Virus record (IMG/VR): IMGVR_UViG_3300043420_000463
Coordinates: 1-57,792 of that record
DNA length: 57,792 nt
Direction: 5' to 3' (one strand)
Origin: a virus
The translations under genes were made by a program, and so were the position numbers. The notes beneath the pieces were generated by a model. That model searched no databases and was not told the origin of the DNA. It was given only the letters and a program-made list of their open reading frames with translations. Shown piece by piece: positions 39,250-48,888 of the stretch; positions within the stretch are counted from its first letter, which is position 1, and each line of letters starts with the position of its first letter.

Positions 39250-41493
39250 ATGGCTAGTTCCACCGTTAGTTATAAAAAAGCAGACACAGGAGATCTGGCA
39301 GGATATCTTGCTGGTAAAGTTAAGTCTGCTGCGGGGATGGCAGCAGAGGAAAGAAAGAGTAGAGACGAAGAAGTAAAAGCATTAGAAAAAGAAATTTCAC
39401 ATCTCGAATCGAAAGAACTTCTTTCTGATGATCAGCGACAAAGATTAGATGATGCTAAATCCAGATTTAATTTTTTAACAGAGCAACAATCTGGCAGGAA
39501 GGGATCTTTTTTTGGTAAAGCATTAGCATCTGAATTTGGTGGAGATAGATTCAGGAGAATGAAAGGTACTTTCTCCAAAGATCCTGCTGCTGAGAACGAT
39601 CCAGCATTATCGAAAGGAGAAAGGTTTACTGCTCTATTAAACAAAGCAGAAGAACCAGTTAAACCAGAGTCTCCCTACACTCAATTGTCTCTGCCAGGAA
39701 TGGAAAGTGAGGGAGGTAATGGTTTACAAACGTTTTTAGATAGAACATTCAAGACTGTTGCCGCTTCTTATGATAGAATTGCTGATAAAGTTTCCGCTTT
39801 AGGAGCAGCAGAGAAAGAATCTGTACAGCAAGATGCCAACAACAATAAGTTTCTTAATAGTATATCGTCGGGTTTAAAATCGTTCAAAGAATATTTTTCT
39901 AAAGACAATAAACTCAAGCAACAAGAAAATAATATTGAAATTGAACAGCTAGAGTTAAACATCGAGCAGAAAGAAGAAGCAGACATGGCCTCTGCTGAAG
40001 CAAGATTAGAAGCAGAGAAAGATACTAGTACAGTCAAGCAAGTTCGTACACCTTATGGTGGTGGAGGAGAAGACCCCATGGGAGGGGGAATCTTCGATAG
40101 GTTATCAGGATTCATGAATTTCCTGAGTGATATGGGTGGGGGAATGCTAGACTACGTTGATGAGAAACGTAGTACTCGTCGTAAACCACCAAGAAAATCA
40201 CCAGCAACGCCAAGAAAAACTCCCCAAAAGAAACCTAGATTTAGACTACCATTTAGAAGAAAATTTGCTGAAGGTGGTGTCTATGATAATCCAACTAACG
40301 TTGGATTGAACCCAGGAGATTCAGTTATCCCACTGAACAGAAATAACGCTCTGTCTAAAGTATTTAAAGGTGCTGGTAGCAAAGCAGATACCAGCATGGT
40401 AACTCCAATGTCACAAGTTATGCAACTACCAGCTCAAGTTGGTGGTGGTCTGCTGCTTGGATTGCTGTCACAAACTATCAATAAACTTGGCGGAGTTTCT
40501 ACAATATTAAAACCTATCATTGGTAAGATTGCTCAACCTTTAGCATTAGCATTTGGACTGCCTGCTACTATTGTTGGGTCGATGTTTGGAGGATCTGCTC
40601 AAGCAGCAACATTCGATCCCAGTTCTTATTTGAGTGGTGCTGCTACTGGTGGTGGGGGTGGTAGAGGTCGTGGTCGTGGAGCAGGAGCAAACCCACCAGG
40701 AGCTGGACCTGTTACACCAACAGGAACAATTTCTGCTGCTCCAACTGGAAACGAAACAGGTCTTCAATCATTAAGTGGTGGCACCCCAACTACAATAGCA
40801 GCTGGTTCTACGGTATCAAATACCCAACTACATCATGGAAAAGAAGACATGAGACGTGGGTTTAGGGTACGTGATTATTTTATTGGCGGCAAGAGTGGTC
40901 CTAGTGATGGTAGCGATGGACTTGGCGCTAAATTATACACACCACTGGGATTTGGTCCTGTAAAATATAAGAAATTAGACGCTCATGGTATAACATTCCA
41001 CGATCCACAGACAGATCAGAAAGTTGGTATGTATTATCACGTTAATGATCCACAACATCATCTAGATGGTCAAGTACTACAACCAGGAACACTAGTTGGT
41101 ACACAGGGAGGATTGCCTGGAACTCCTTCCGCTAATCCAGGAAGTAGTTCTGTTCACTTACACGTAGAGGGTACAGATCAATTCCACAATGCTGTTATTG
41201 CTACATATGCTGGCGGAAATGTATTGAAAGCACCTGGAGTTCATAGTCAGGTAGCAGCAGCAAACCCAGCAGCTACTGGTACTAGAAATGGTTTGGGATT
41301 GACTGCTCAACCCACTGCTGGGACCCCACAAATGCCACCACCTGCTGCTAATGGTCAGCAAGCATTGGCAAATATTATTGCTATGAATACGCAGAGAGAA
41401 GCACAACAGAAACAAGGTTTAGGTTTAACCAATCAATTTCCTGTGTCTAATGCTCTAACAACACCAAACTATTATGGAGGCACTGGTTGGTAA
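39250..41493 (+). CDS. Hub/tape-measure-like protein with C-terminal M23-like domain
   Basis: A 747-residue protein and partial paralogue of the gene before it: residues about 84-130 repeat the shared block (FFGKALASEFGGDRFRRMKG, FSKDPAAENDPALS). A helical region with Glu/Gln repeats follows (about 200-260), then a basic stretch (TRRKPPRKSPATPRKTPQKK) and FAEGGVYDNPTNVGLNPGDS, a tape-measure-like element. Residues about 527-655 resemble M23 peptidases: late motif SSVHLHVEG with His-x-His, an HLDGQVLQPGTLVG strand; the first metal ligand is less clear, so activity is uncertain. C-terminus rich in Ala, Pro and Gln. Confidence 0.7.
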   Translation: MASSTVSYKKADTGDLAGYLAGKVKSAAGMAAEERKSRDEEVKALEKEISHLESKELLSDDQRQRLDDAKSRFNFLTEQQSGRKGSFFGKALASEFGGDRFRRMKGTFSKDPAAENDPALSKGERFTALLNKAEEPVKPESPYTQLSLPGMESEGGNGLQTFLDRTFKTVAASYDRIADKVSALGAAEKESVQQDANNNKFLNSISSGLKSFKEYFSKDNKLKQQENNIEIEQLELNIEQKEEADMASAEARLEAEKDTSTVKQVRTPYGGGGEDPMGGGIFDRLSGFMNFLSDMGGGMLDYVDEKRSTRRKPPRKSPATPRKTPQKKPRFRLPFRRKFAEGGVYDNPTNVGLNPGDSVIPLNRNNALSKVFKGAGSKADTSMVTPMSQVMQLPAQVGGGLLLGLLSQTINKLGGVSTILKPIIGKIAQPLALAFGLPATIVGSMFGGSAQAATFDPSSYLSGAATGGGGGRGRGRGAGANPPGAGPVTPTGTISAAPTGNETGLQSLSGGTPTTIAAGSTVSNTQLHHGKEDMRRGFRVRDYFIGGKSGPSDGSDGLGAKLYTPLGFGPVKYKKLDAHGITFHDPQTDQKVGMYYHVNDPQHHLDGQVLQPGTLVGTQGGLPGTPSANPGSSSVHLHVEGTDQFHNAVIATYAGGNVLKAPGVHSQVAAANPAATGTRNGLGLTAQPTAGTPQMPPPAANGQQALANIIAMNTQREAQQKQGLGLTNQFPVSNALTTPNYYGGTGW

Positions 41494-42884
41494 TGGCAAA
41501 TAAGAATACAAAATCTATTGAGATTAGAGAAGCGGCTTTATTCAGTGTCAATGATGAACGTTTTGATATCACAGCATCAGTTGCTGCTTTTTTCTATTAT
41601 GAAAATATCTTCACACCTTTTGTCAGTGCTGCTATGAACATGGTTGACTCTGGAAGTAACTTGATTGGTACGTTACCGATTCAAGGTGGGGAGAGAGTTA
41701 CTATTAGAATCAAGGACAGTAGTGATGAAGAATTTGAGTATGAATTGTACGTGTGGAAGGTATACAATAGACAGTTCAGTAAGAGTGCTCAAACATATAA
41801 CCTAGCATTGATTTCTAAAGAAGCATTGTACAATGAAGGAGTAAGAATAACTGAGATTTTAAAAGGAACACCAGACTCGGTAGTTGAAAAAATTCTTACC
41901 GAATATCTTCAAACAGAAAAAGAAATTAACAAGAAGAATTGTAAGTATCAGGTTAACTTCTTCCCTAACGGAAAAAAAGCACATTCAATTATACAATCAT
42001 TACAACACAAGTCCGTTCCACAATCATCTAGTTCACCAAAAGGTTCTACTAACAAAACAACTGCTGGCGGAAAGAGCGGTCTCTCTGGAGACACTCAGAA
42101 AACATCTGGCACTGCTGGATATCTTTTCTTTGAGAATAAAGATGGATTTCATTTCAATCCAATTGATTATTACTACAGCACAGGCGATGATGCTTTTGGT
42201 GGAGAGGCAGAAGTTGCTACCTATGAGGTCAAGCCCTCAAAAGATGGAGATAGATTTATCATCGAAGAATATAATTTTGATAATGAAATTGACTTGATAG
42301 AACAGATGAGAAGTGGTACATTCTCTAGTCATATAGTGTTTTACAATTTTTCAACTGGACAGTATGAAGAATATCGTCACAGCTTAAAAGAATCTTTTGA
42401 TGGCATGGCACATCTTGGTAGTCAATCTAAACTAGGTTTAATACAAGAAACATTATCAACTAATCCAGCTAGAGTTATGTCTATGATTGTCGATCACGAA
42501 ACGTGGTTCTCTGGTGATGGTCCTGGTTCTAATGAAGACAGAGACAACACTGGTGGGCAAGGATCTCCATTCCCAGACTATCAAAAGCATTACATTGCTC
42601 AGGGTATTGCCAGAAGAAACTATATGATTAATCAAAAGCTAGAGATTCAAATTCCAGGTAACATGAATCTCAAAGTAGGAGATAAAATTAAGGTTATGCT
42701 ACCCAACATGGTAGCACAGAAAGCTAGAGAGACTGAGAAATATGATAGAGAAAACAGCGGAACTTATTTGATCTCTGCTCTTTCTCATAACAATGCCTTT
42801 CTAAATAGTAACACATGTACTACAAAGTTGGAATTGATTAGAGATACTAGCGGCATGAAAGAGTACACCAGTAATGTAAAGTGA
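41493..42884 (+). CDS. Baseplate hub protein (gp27-like)
   Basis: A 463-residue protein starting MANKNTKSIEIREAALFSVN. The first half follows hub/gpD-type folds: VSAAMNMVDSGSNLIGTLPI, GGERVTIRIKDSS and QTYNLALISKEALYNEGVRITE; a long middle with a Ser/Gly/Lys-rich linker, and a C-terminal QIPGNMNLKVGDKIKVML strand that recalls hub tube domains. The hub position before the gp5-like gene fits T4 gp27, which forms the central trimer holding the spike. TAATG links it to the gene before. Alternative: another hub component. Confidence 0.65.
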   Translation: MANKNTKSIEIREAALFSVNDERFDITASVAAFFYYENIFTPFVSAAMNMVDSGSNLIGTLPIQGGERVTIRIKDSSDEEFEYELYVWKVYNRQFSKSAQTYNLALISKEALYNEGVRITEILKGTPDSVVEKILTEYLQTEKEINKKNCKYQVNFFPNGKKAHSIIQSLQHKSVPQSSSSPKGSTNKTTAGGKSGLSGDTQKTSGTAGYLFFENKDGFHFNPIDYYYSTGDDAFGGEAEVATYEVKPSKDGDRFIIEEYNFDNEIDLIEQMRSGTFSSHIVFYNFSTGQYEEYRHSLKESFDGMAHLGSQSKLGLIQETLSTNPARVMSMIVDHETWFSGDGPGSNEDRDNTGGQGSPFPDYQKHYIAQGIARRNYMINQKLEIQIPGNMNLKVGDKIKVMLPNMVAQKARETEKYDRENSGTYLISALSHNNAFLNSNTCTTKLELIRDTSGMKEYTSNVK

Positions 42885-42885
42885 T

Positions 42886-45800
42886 ATGGATCCAGCATTA
42901 TCTTCCTTATTCCCAATACATCAGATAGGTTCGGACGGATTCGCTTGGTGGATTGGTCAAGTAGAATCTAACAAAGGGGAAGACCCAAAAAATTCTGGTA
43001 GATATCGTGTACGTATTGTCGGTCAACATTTAAAAGATTGTGACGCTACACCAACAGATCAGTTGCCTTGGGCAAATGTGATGATGCCTGTCACTACTCC
43101 ATGGTCTGATGGTGGTGTTACTGGTGCCACAATAGATCTGAGACAAGGCAATTGGGTCATGGGTTGTTATCTCGATAACGACAGACAAAAACCATTAATC
43201 ATGGGATCTATTGGTCACACCGCTGGTGCTACCAAGAAAGAAAATGTAGAGAAAGATCCATCACCAGGAGAGACTTGTAAATCTTTTACTACATTTTTAA
43301 GTCCAAATATTAATCCTCAGCTACACAAGGCAATGCCCTCTAGTGAAAAGAGGAATGGAGATTCACCAGCACAATCTACAACAGCAGAAAATACTGGCAC
43401 TACTGATGTAGGAGAAGCGGGACAGATTGCTGCCGCTGTTAAAGATAGAATGCCCCCAGCATTTTATGGTTTGTTTGCTGAAGCATCGACAACAAATCCA
43501 ACAGGTAATAAAGTATGTGTAGAGATTGCCAATCCAAATTGTGGATCTGAAAATGATTTAAAAGGTGGACTGACAAATATTATTGGAGAAATGCTGAAAG
43601 CAACTCAGCAATCTGGTGGTAACTTAGGAACGTTTTATGTTAGTAAAATCAATGGAGAATTAAACAACTACATTGATCATGGTATGCAATATGTTAACAA
43701 AGCAGTACGTCTTGTTAAGAGTTTTGTTGCTCGTGTTAAAGGAGAGATTGTAAAACTAATTCGTGAGGGTGTTGATAAGTTAGTCGAGTTAGTTCTTTAT
43801 ACTAAAGTAGCAGAGGAAGCGGTAGAAGAAGGAGAAGAAGCAGCAGAACCATCACAGATTGATCAGGTAGAAGAAGCAGAAGAACCAGCAACTAAGAAGG
43901 AGAGTAGATTAAAACCAATTCTTGATGTTATCAATGATGTTCTTGATGATCTTGGTTGCTCGATGGCAGATTTAACAGAGCAACTAGCTCAATGGTTGAC
44001 TGATCTTCTGCTAGGTTATTTGATGGATGCTTTCTCCAATGCTGCTTGCTTGGTCGATAACGTGGTCAATGGAATCATTAATCAAATCCTCGCTTTCATT
44101 GACAATCTATTACAAAATGTTCTCGGACCTCTACAGGAAATCCTCGCTCTACTGGCAGCACCTTTAGATATTATTGGTAATGCTATCAATAAAGTCTTAT
44201 CTCTCTTAGGAATTTCTTGTGACGGACCAGGAACTCAGTGTGAAAAAGTAACAAAAGAATGTACCGATTGTTCCACTGGAGAAAATGAAGATTGGTTAGA
44301 TAAATTAATCGATGCCATTGAAGGGGGAGCAACTGATAATTCAACCTATGTTTGTGACGAAGCAAAGAACACTTCTGTTTTAGATAATCTTCCTGATACT
44401 TCTATTGATTTTGTTGGTGGAACACGTCCCAATCCATCAACCACAGATCCTGACTCTGGTAGTGGTGTTCCTGGAGAAACATTAATCAGATATAGTTCTG
44501 CTGATATTGAAGTAACGGAAGGGGAGCAGGCTATCTTTGTCATCACTAGATCTGGAAATGTAACCACGGCTTCTAGTGTTACTGTCAGTGTATATCCTGG
44601 TACTGCTACAGAAGGCACCGACTTTGCCAGAATTTCTTCTGGTAGTTCAATTGGTTTTGCTCCTGGAGAAACTACTAAGCAAATTGTATTCGAAACTTAT
44701 AGAGATTCACAGACAGAAGGCCCAGAAGAATTTCAAATTAGACTGGCAGAGAATGTGACGCCAGAGGGATACGTAACATCGTTTGGTGGATCATCAGCAT
44801 ACTCTACAGCATACACCTGTACAATCTTAGATTACACTACCGAGTCTCTATCACCACCATCTGGATCTGGACCATCAGCACCATACTCTCCACCTTCTAG
44901 AACAACTGTTAATCCAATACAAGTTAGACCAGTAACAGGATCTATCACACCACCAAGACCTGTATTCTCAGTCACTACAGATCAAATCTATTATTCCGAG
45001 GGTGATACTATTAGATATCGTATCACTACACAGAACGTCACTAACCCTGGACCATATACTTACACTTTAGATGGTGACATTGATGCTAATGATATTGCTA
45101 GCGGAAACTTGACGGGCAACTTTACATTAGATACTAATGGCAATGCTACTATTGATATACAATTAGCAGTCAATGATGATGTTGAAGAAGTATTAGATGA
45201 TGAAGGTAACGTAGTAAATAATGGAGTTGATCCTATTGAAAATATTACATTCTATATTGATAACACTCCAGCTTATGCTAGTGCTTTCATTTTAGCAGAT
45301 AACGATCCACTTGTCACTGATGCCGCTTGGTTCGTTACGAGTGATGTAAACTACGTTAGGGAAGGAGAGACAGTTACTTTCACTGTAACCACAAGAAATA
45401 TTCCAGACGGAACAAACTTTACCTATGCTCTGGTTGGTAACGTAGATCGTACTGATATTGTTGGGTATAGATTAGAGTCTTCAGTTGATTTTAATGCCGT
45501 GCCTCTACAAATTGTCAACGGTCAGTGTGTAATTCCAATTACAATTGCTGGAGATCGTATTATTGAAACAACTCCAGAATATTTCGACTTTACTATCAGA
45601 TCCTACATTGATGCTGAAGGAAACACACAGACAGTTGAGAATGTAAGTAGTCAGGTTATCATTCTTCCTGATACTGATGGTGATGTCGATGGAGATGGAA
45701 CCACACCATCGTTCGTTGTATCTACAGACAAATTAACATACGACGAAGGAGAAACGATTGTATATACAATCAGAACAAGCAACGTTCCTAATGGTACTGT

Positions 45801-46587
45801 CTTACAGTACACTCTTTATGGTGATGGTATTAATAGATCTGATTTCATTAACGATTCTTTGTTTGGAAGTTTTACAATCATCAATGACAGAGCAACAGTT
45901 TACATTGGAATATCAGAAGACTTAGAGATTGAAGTTCCAGAAACAGTTACATTTATTATCAACGGTACAGGAGCATCAGCTGATGTTATTATTAATGATA
46001 CTACTGCTGATAGATTAAGAGATCAAGAACTAATAGGACTAAGACCTTGCTATGATAGACCAATTGCTGGTGCTCCAATTACAGATGAGAGTGGTGCCAT
46101 CATAAGCATTCCTATTATCAGCAGAGGATGTCCATATGCTCTTCCACCTAGGGTAATTATTAGTGGTGCTGGATACGGTGCTTCTGCTATACCTCTCTTG
46201 GATTCTAATGGTAACGTCACTGAAATTCGAGTTACTAGAAGTGGAAGAGGATACAGAAGAAAACTAGCATCAGACTTTGATTTAAGATGTGTTATTGATT
46301 CTTACACTATTATTAATCCTGGTGTTGGATACACAACGGCACCAGAAGTTTATGTTGATGGTGAAGCTGGACGTGCCGAAGCAATTATTGATGAGCGAGG
46401 ATATGTAATTAGTGTACAACCAACAGACAGAACATCTACATGGAATGAAATACCTGCCATCCAAATTATTGGAGGTGGTGGATCTGGTGCCAGAGTATTG
46501 CCATCTGTTACTTGCCTAGATACTAATGAATATGAAGAGCAAGGTTATGCCAAGATTGGTACAGGTCGTTACATTGATTGTCCATAA
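42886..46587 (+). CDS. gp5-like baseplate spike protein with Calx-beta-type repeats
   Basis: A 1233-residue protein. Residues 1-125 form the gp5-type OB domain: WWIGQVESNKGEDPKNSGRY, RVRIVGQH, ANVMMPVTTP and RQGNWVMGCYLDNDRQKPLIMGSIG. A helical part with Glu/Ala runs follows (about 200-400), then a Calx-beta domain at about 531-651 (ADIEVTEGEQAIFVITRSG) and three diverged repeats (about 690-1035), each starting VxSTDxxxYxEGExxxY. Residues 1045-1233 repeat GAGYGASAIPLLDSNGNV-like units. The T4 gp5 lysozyme domain is absent; lytic activity may be supplied by neighbours. It is much larger than T4 gp5 (575 residues). Confidence 0.78.
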   Translation: MDPALSSLFPIHQIGSDGFAWWIGQVESNKGEDPKNSGRYRVRIVGQHLKDCDATPTDQLPWANVMMPVTTPWSDGGVTGATIDLRQGNWVMGCYLDNDRQKPLIMGSIGHTAGATKKENVEKDPSPGETCKSFTTFLSPNINPQLHKAMPSSEKRNGDSPAQSTTAENTGTTDVGEAGQIAAAVKDRMPPAFYGLFAEASTTNPTGNKVCVEIANPNCGSENDLKGGLTNIIGEMLKATQQSGGNLGTFYVSKINGELNNYIDHGMQYVNKAVRLVKSFVARVKGEIVKLIREGVDKLVELVLYTKVAEEAVEEGEEAAEPSQIDQVEEAEEPATKKESRLKPILDVINDVLDDLGCSMADLTEQLAQWLTDLLLGYLMDAFSNAACLVDNVVNGIINQILAFIDNLLQNVLGPLQEILALLAAPLDIIGNAINKVLSLLGISCDGPGTQCEKVTKECTDCSTGENEDWLDKLIDAIEGGATDNSTYVCDEAKNTSVLDNLPDTSIDFVGGTRPNPSTTDPDSGSGVPGETLIRYSSADIEVTEGEQAIFVITRSGNVTTASSVTVSVYPGTATEGTDFARISSGSSIGFAPGETTKQIVFETYRDSQTEGPEEFQIRLAENVTPEGYVTSFGGSSAYSTAYTCTILDYTTESLSPPSGSGPSAPYSPPSRTTVNPIQVRPVTGSITPPRPVFSVTTDQIYYSEGDTIRYRITTQNVTNPGPYTYTLDGDIDANDIASGNLTGNFTLDTNGNATIDIQLAVNDDVEEVLDDEGNVVNNGVDPIENITFYIDNTPAYASAFILADNDPLVTDAAWFVTSDVNYVREGETVTFTVTTRNIPDGTNFTYALVGNVDRTDIVGYRLESSVDFNAVPLQIVNGQCVIPITIAGDRIIETTPEYFDFTIRSYIDAEGNTQTVENVSSQVIILPDTDGDVDGDGTTPSFVVSTDKLTYDEGETIVYTIRTSNVPNGTVLQYTLYGDGINRSDFINDSLFGSFTIINDRATVYIGISEDLEIEVPETVTFIINGTGASADVIINDTTADRLRDQELIGLRPCYDRPIAGAPITDESGAIISIPIISRGCPYALPPRVIISGAGYGASAIPLLDSNGNVTEIRVTRSGRGYRRKLASDFDLRCVIDSYTIINPGVGYTTAPEVYVDGEAGRAEAIIDERGYVISVQPTDRTSTWNEIPAIQIIGGGGSGARVLPSVTCLDTNEYEEQGYAKIGTGRYIDCP

Positions 46588-46599
46588 AGAGTGTAGATA

Positions 46600-47853
46600 A
46601 TGGCAGACTCAACTAATCAAACCCCTTCATCAGCAACACAGGAAAAACTTAACGGAGGGTTCAGTTACGATCCAGAATTAGGAAAGAATGCTTTTGCTGA
46701 AGGTCCTTTCCCAGATTATTCACAAGTAATCGGTGGATTTAATATCACATCATATAGATTTCCTGATGGCAGTAATGGTCTCGCTATTTACAATGGCAAG
46801 GTCGCTTTACATTTTGACAACAACAATAATATTACACTCGCTGCTGGTCCTCCTGGTCAATCTGGATGTGGTGGCAAGTTAATTGAGAATGTCCAGTCTA
46901 AATTGGAGAAAGCAGGTTCTATTGCCATTGAAGTAACTGGAAGGCCAGAGGGTGGCACTCTCAACAAAGAACAAAATGCTGATGGTAACACAGAGGAAAC
47001 TAATCTTCCAGCATATTCTTTGAAAGTATATGGTCCAGTATACATTGAAGCAATAGGTGGTGATTGTGCTATCAAAGGAGATAATATCACACTTAACGCT
47101 TCTAGTACACTAAATCTCAAGTCAAATAAGGATATCAACATACAAGCTGGAGAAAATGGTGGAAAAATTAACATGTATGGTGGATCTTTTGATCTTAACA
47201 CGGCATTCTTTAACAAGAAATTATCTGGTGGAGAATTTAGTGATGGATCTGGAGAGTTTGTTGTTTCTCAAAACAAACCAGGAGCATCAGTAAACATTGA
47301 AACACCTGGGGCAGTTAACTACACAGTTAATGGTTATTATAACTTAGGTATCAAAGGTGAGTACAAAATTGATGTTGCTGGTGATTATGTTCTTAATATC
47401 GACAAAGATTATGGAGCAAAAATTCTAGGAGACTATGCCAATGTTATTGAAGGTAAAGGTTTAACAAAAGTAAATGGTGTTAAGTCTAAGTCAACTCAAG
47501 AAGAAAACTATTTACTAGATGTCCTTGCTACCGAGAAGAAAGGTGTTGCTGGTATGAAGATTAGTTCAGGCAGCAAGGTAGAAATGTCAAACACAGAAGG
47601 TGGTTTTGAATTCAAGGTAGGAGAACAAGCTGCCTCAATGGAACTTGATGCCAAGAAGTTTAACGTAACTACTGGTGCCAAAATGGGTGCTATTAGTATC
47701 GATGAGAAGCAAGCATCGATGGAGTTCGGTAAGAAGCAAGGTAAAGTATCTGTAGGACCAGAGCAATCTGTTCTTGAATGGGGAACTAATTCTAAGGTTA
47801 CCGTCAAGGCAAGTGATGTATCGATCGAAGGTCCTATGATTTACCTAAATTGA
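46600..47853 (+). CDS. Spike/needle-like beta-helix structural protein
   Basis: A 417-residue protein. Residues 30-100 form an N-terminal domain (NITSYRFPDGSNGLAIYNGK); from about residue 140 to the end short repeated strands such as GDNITLNASSTLNLKSNKDINIQ and MKISSGSKVEMSN suggest a beta-helix needle of the gp5 C-terminal/VgrG kind. Rich in Gly, Asn, Asp and Lys, no enzyme motif. It follows the gp5-like gene, so it may supply the needle that pierces the host envelope. The name is inference from fold pattern. Confidence 0.65.
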   Translation: MADSTNQTPSSATQEKLNGGFSYDPELGKNAFAEGPFPDYSQVIGGFNITSYRFPDGSNGLAIYNGKVALHFDNNNNITLAAGPPGQSGCGGKLIENVQSKLEKAGSIAIEVTGRPEGGTLNKEQNADGNTEETNLPAYSLKVYGPVYIEAIGGDCAIKGDNITLNASSTLNLKSNKDINIQAGENGGKINMYGGSFDLNTAFFNKKLSGGEFSDGSGEFVVSQNKPGASVNIETPGAVNYTVNGYYNLGIKGEYKIDVAGDYVLNIDKDYGAKILGDYANVIEGKGLTKVNGVKSKSTQEENYLLDVLATEKKGVAGMKISSGSKVEMSNTEGGFEFKVGEQAASMELDAKKFNVTTGAKMGAISIDEKQASMEFGKKQGKVSVGPEQSVLEWGTNSKVTVKASDVSIEGPMIYLN

Positions 47854-47912
47854 ATTTTGGTTACAAGAATTCCGAAAAAAATTTCCCGCCAAAAAAATGC
47901 CAAAAAGGTTGA

Positions 47913-47920
47913 CCTAAATA
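47913..47920 (+). promoter_or_regulatory. Late-type promoter box
   Basis: CCTAAATA, 22 bases before the next start. The neighbouring TTGACC has no good -10, so the late reading is preferred. Confidence 0.4.
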
Positions 47921-47942
47921 ATCAAGTGTGAACAGGGGTTTT

Positions 47943-48260
47943 ATGCTGTCTACCCAGTATCGTCTTAGATTAGAATTCATTTGTGAACGTATTGTAAAAG
48001 GTGAGGAAGTAAAACTTGAAGATATGATTTGGGCAGAAAAATTGTCAAAGGCGAACAGATCAGCAGCAACGATTCTTAGACAGGCGAGGAGACGTGCCAG
48101 CAATCCTGACATGGAAGAGGGTGGCATGGATGACTTTATGAACGCTCTGGACCTTGGAGACCCCGATCCAAGCAACCACAAGACACGATTCGAGAGTGCC
48201 GATGACATTGTGGACTGGTTTACTCAGGATAAGTCTGACGACTGGCGCCAGAGGGATTGA
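47943..48260 (+). CDS. Conserved cyanophage hypothetical protein
   Basis: A 105-residue helical, charged protein: MLSTQYRLRLEFICERIVKG, EVKLEDMIWAEKLSKANRSA, then NPDMEEGGMDDF and DWFTQDKSDDWRQRD. ATG 47943 has AGGGG just before it, unlike the upstream GTG at 47928. From memory conserved in cyanophages; function unknown. Its TGA stop is inside the -35 TTGACA of the tRNA promoter. Confidence 0.72.
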   Translation: MLSTQYRLRLEFICERIVKGEEVKLEDMIWAEKLSKANRSAATILRQARRRASNPDMEEGGMDDFMNALDLGDPDPSNHKTRFESADDIVDWFTQDKSDDWRQRD

Positions 48261-48285
48261 CAGATCCTCAGAAACCGAGTAGGAT
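48257..48285 (+). promoter_or_regulatory. Sigma70-type promoter of the tRNA cluster
   Basis: TTGACA (48257-48262), 17-base spacer, TAGGAT (48280-48285), 28 bases before the first tRNA. The -35 overlaps the stop of the gene before. Confidence 0.72.
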
Positions 48286-48313
48286 GACTCTGTGGCAGGT
48301 TAAGGGTCACTTT

Positions 48314-48386
48314 GCTCCTTTAGCTATCTGGTGAAAGCAGCGAACTCATAATTCGCCTCAGGTGGGTTCGATCCCCTCAAGGAGCA
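48314..48386 (+). tRNA. tRNA with CAT anticodon (Met, or Ile if modified)
   Basis: Acceptor GCTCCTT with AAGGAGC; anticodon stem GCGAA/TTCGC and loop CTCATAA (CAT); T-loop TTCGATC, one T-T mismatch in the T-stem; discriminator A. Sequence alone does not settle Met versus lysidine-modified Ile. Confidence 0.88.
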
Positions 48387-48390
48387 CCTC

Positions 48391-48462
48391 GGGAGATTAG
48401 CTTAGCGGTAGAGCATTCGACTGATAATCGAAAGGTCGCTGGTTCGATTCCAGCATTTCCCA
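48391..48462 (+). tRNA. tRNA-Ile(GAT)
   Basis: Acceptor GGGAGAT with ATTTCCC (one G-U), anticodon arm TTCGA-CTGATAA-TCGAA (GAT), T-arm GCTGG-TTCGATT-CCAGC, discriminator A. The downstream promoter begins two bases later. Confidence 0.94.
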
Positions 48463-48463
48463 C

Positions 48464-48492
48464 TTGACAGTCTTGGCAGCAAATGCTATGAT
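48464..48492 (+). promoter_or_regulatory. Sigma70-type promoter of tRNA-Leu
   Basis: TTGACA (48464-48469), 17-base spacer, TATGAT (48487-48492), 14 bases before tRNA-Leu. Confidence 0.75.
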
Positions 48493-48505
48493 TGTCTCAT
48501 CACCT

Positions 48506-48589
48506 GGGGAGGTGGTGGAATCGGTAGACACACCAGACTTAAAATCTGTTGGGCATATGCCCGTGGGGGTTCAAGTCCCCCTCTCCCTA
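48506..48589 (+). tRNA. tRNA-Leu(TAA)
   Basis: A class II tRNA of 84 bases: acceptor GGGGAGG with TCTCCCT (two G-U), anticodon loop CTTAAAA (TAA), long variable arm GGGC-ATAT-GCCC, T-arm GGGGG-TTCAAGT-CCCCC, discriminator A. Confidence 0.93.
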
Positions 48590-48594
48590 TTCCA

Positions 48595-48602
48595 CATAAA
48601 TA
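48595..48602 (+). promoter_or_regulatory. Late-type promoter box
   Basis: CATAAATA, 19 bases before the next protein gene, directly after tRNA-Leu. Confidence 0.45.
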
Positions 48603-48621
48603 ATAATGTGTGGAAAACAAC

Positions 48622-48888
48622 ATGAAATATACTCTTTCCCAAGCATATAGATTCTACATGGGTCAAGTTGTAAGAATGTATTTCATTCAAGGCATACCAT
48701 ACACCTTTGATGAACTTCCACAACTTGTACAAGATCATCCATCTGTACAAACTCAAGCATTAGAAGGTCATGATTATGATGATGATGAGCTCTATCAAGC
48801 ATCAAATTATTTGGTGGCAGAAGAGTGTCATCCTTTAATGTTTGAAATTGAAGTAGATAATCCCACCCTATTACCTCAAGATGATTGA
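48622..48888 (+). CDS. Small hypothetical protein before the CpeT gene
   Basis: An 88-residue, acidic and helical protein (MKYTLSQAYRFYMGQVVRMY...). ATG 48622 is preferred to GTG 48610. Not recognised. It overlaps the CpeT-like gene by eight bases, so the two are probably co-translated from the late-type box at 48595. Confidence 0.65.
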   Translation: MKYTLSQAYRFYMGQVVRMYFIQGIPYTFDELPQLVQDHPSVQTQALEGHDYDDDELYQASNYLVAEECHPLMFEIEVDNPTLLPQDD

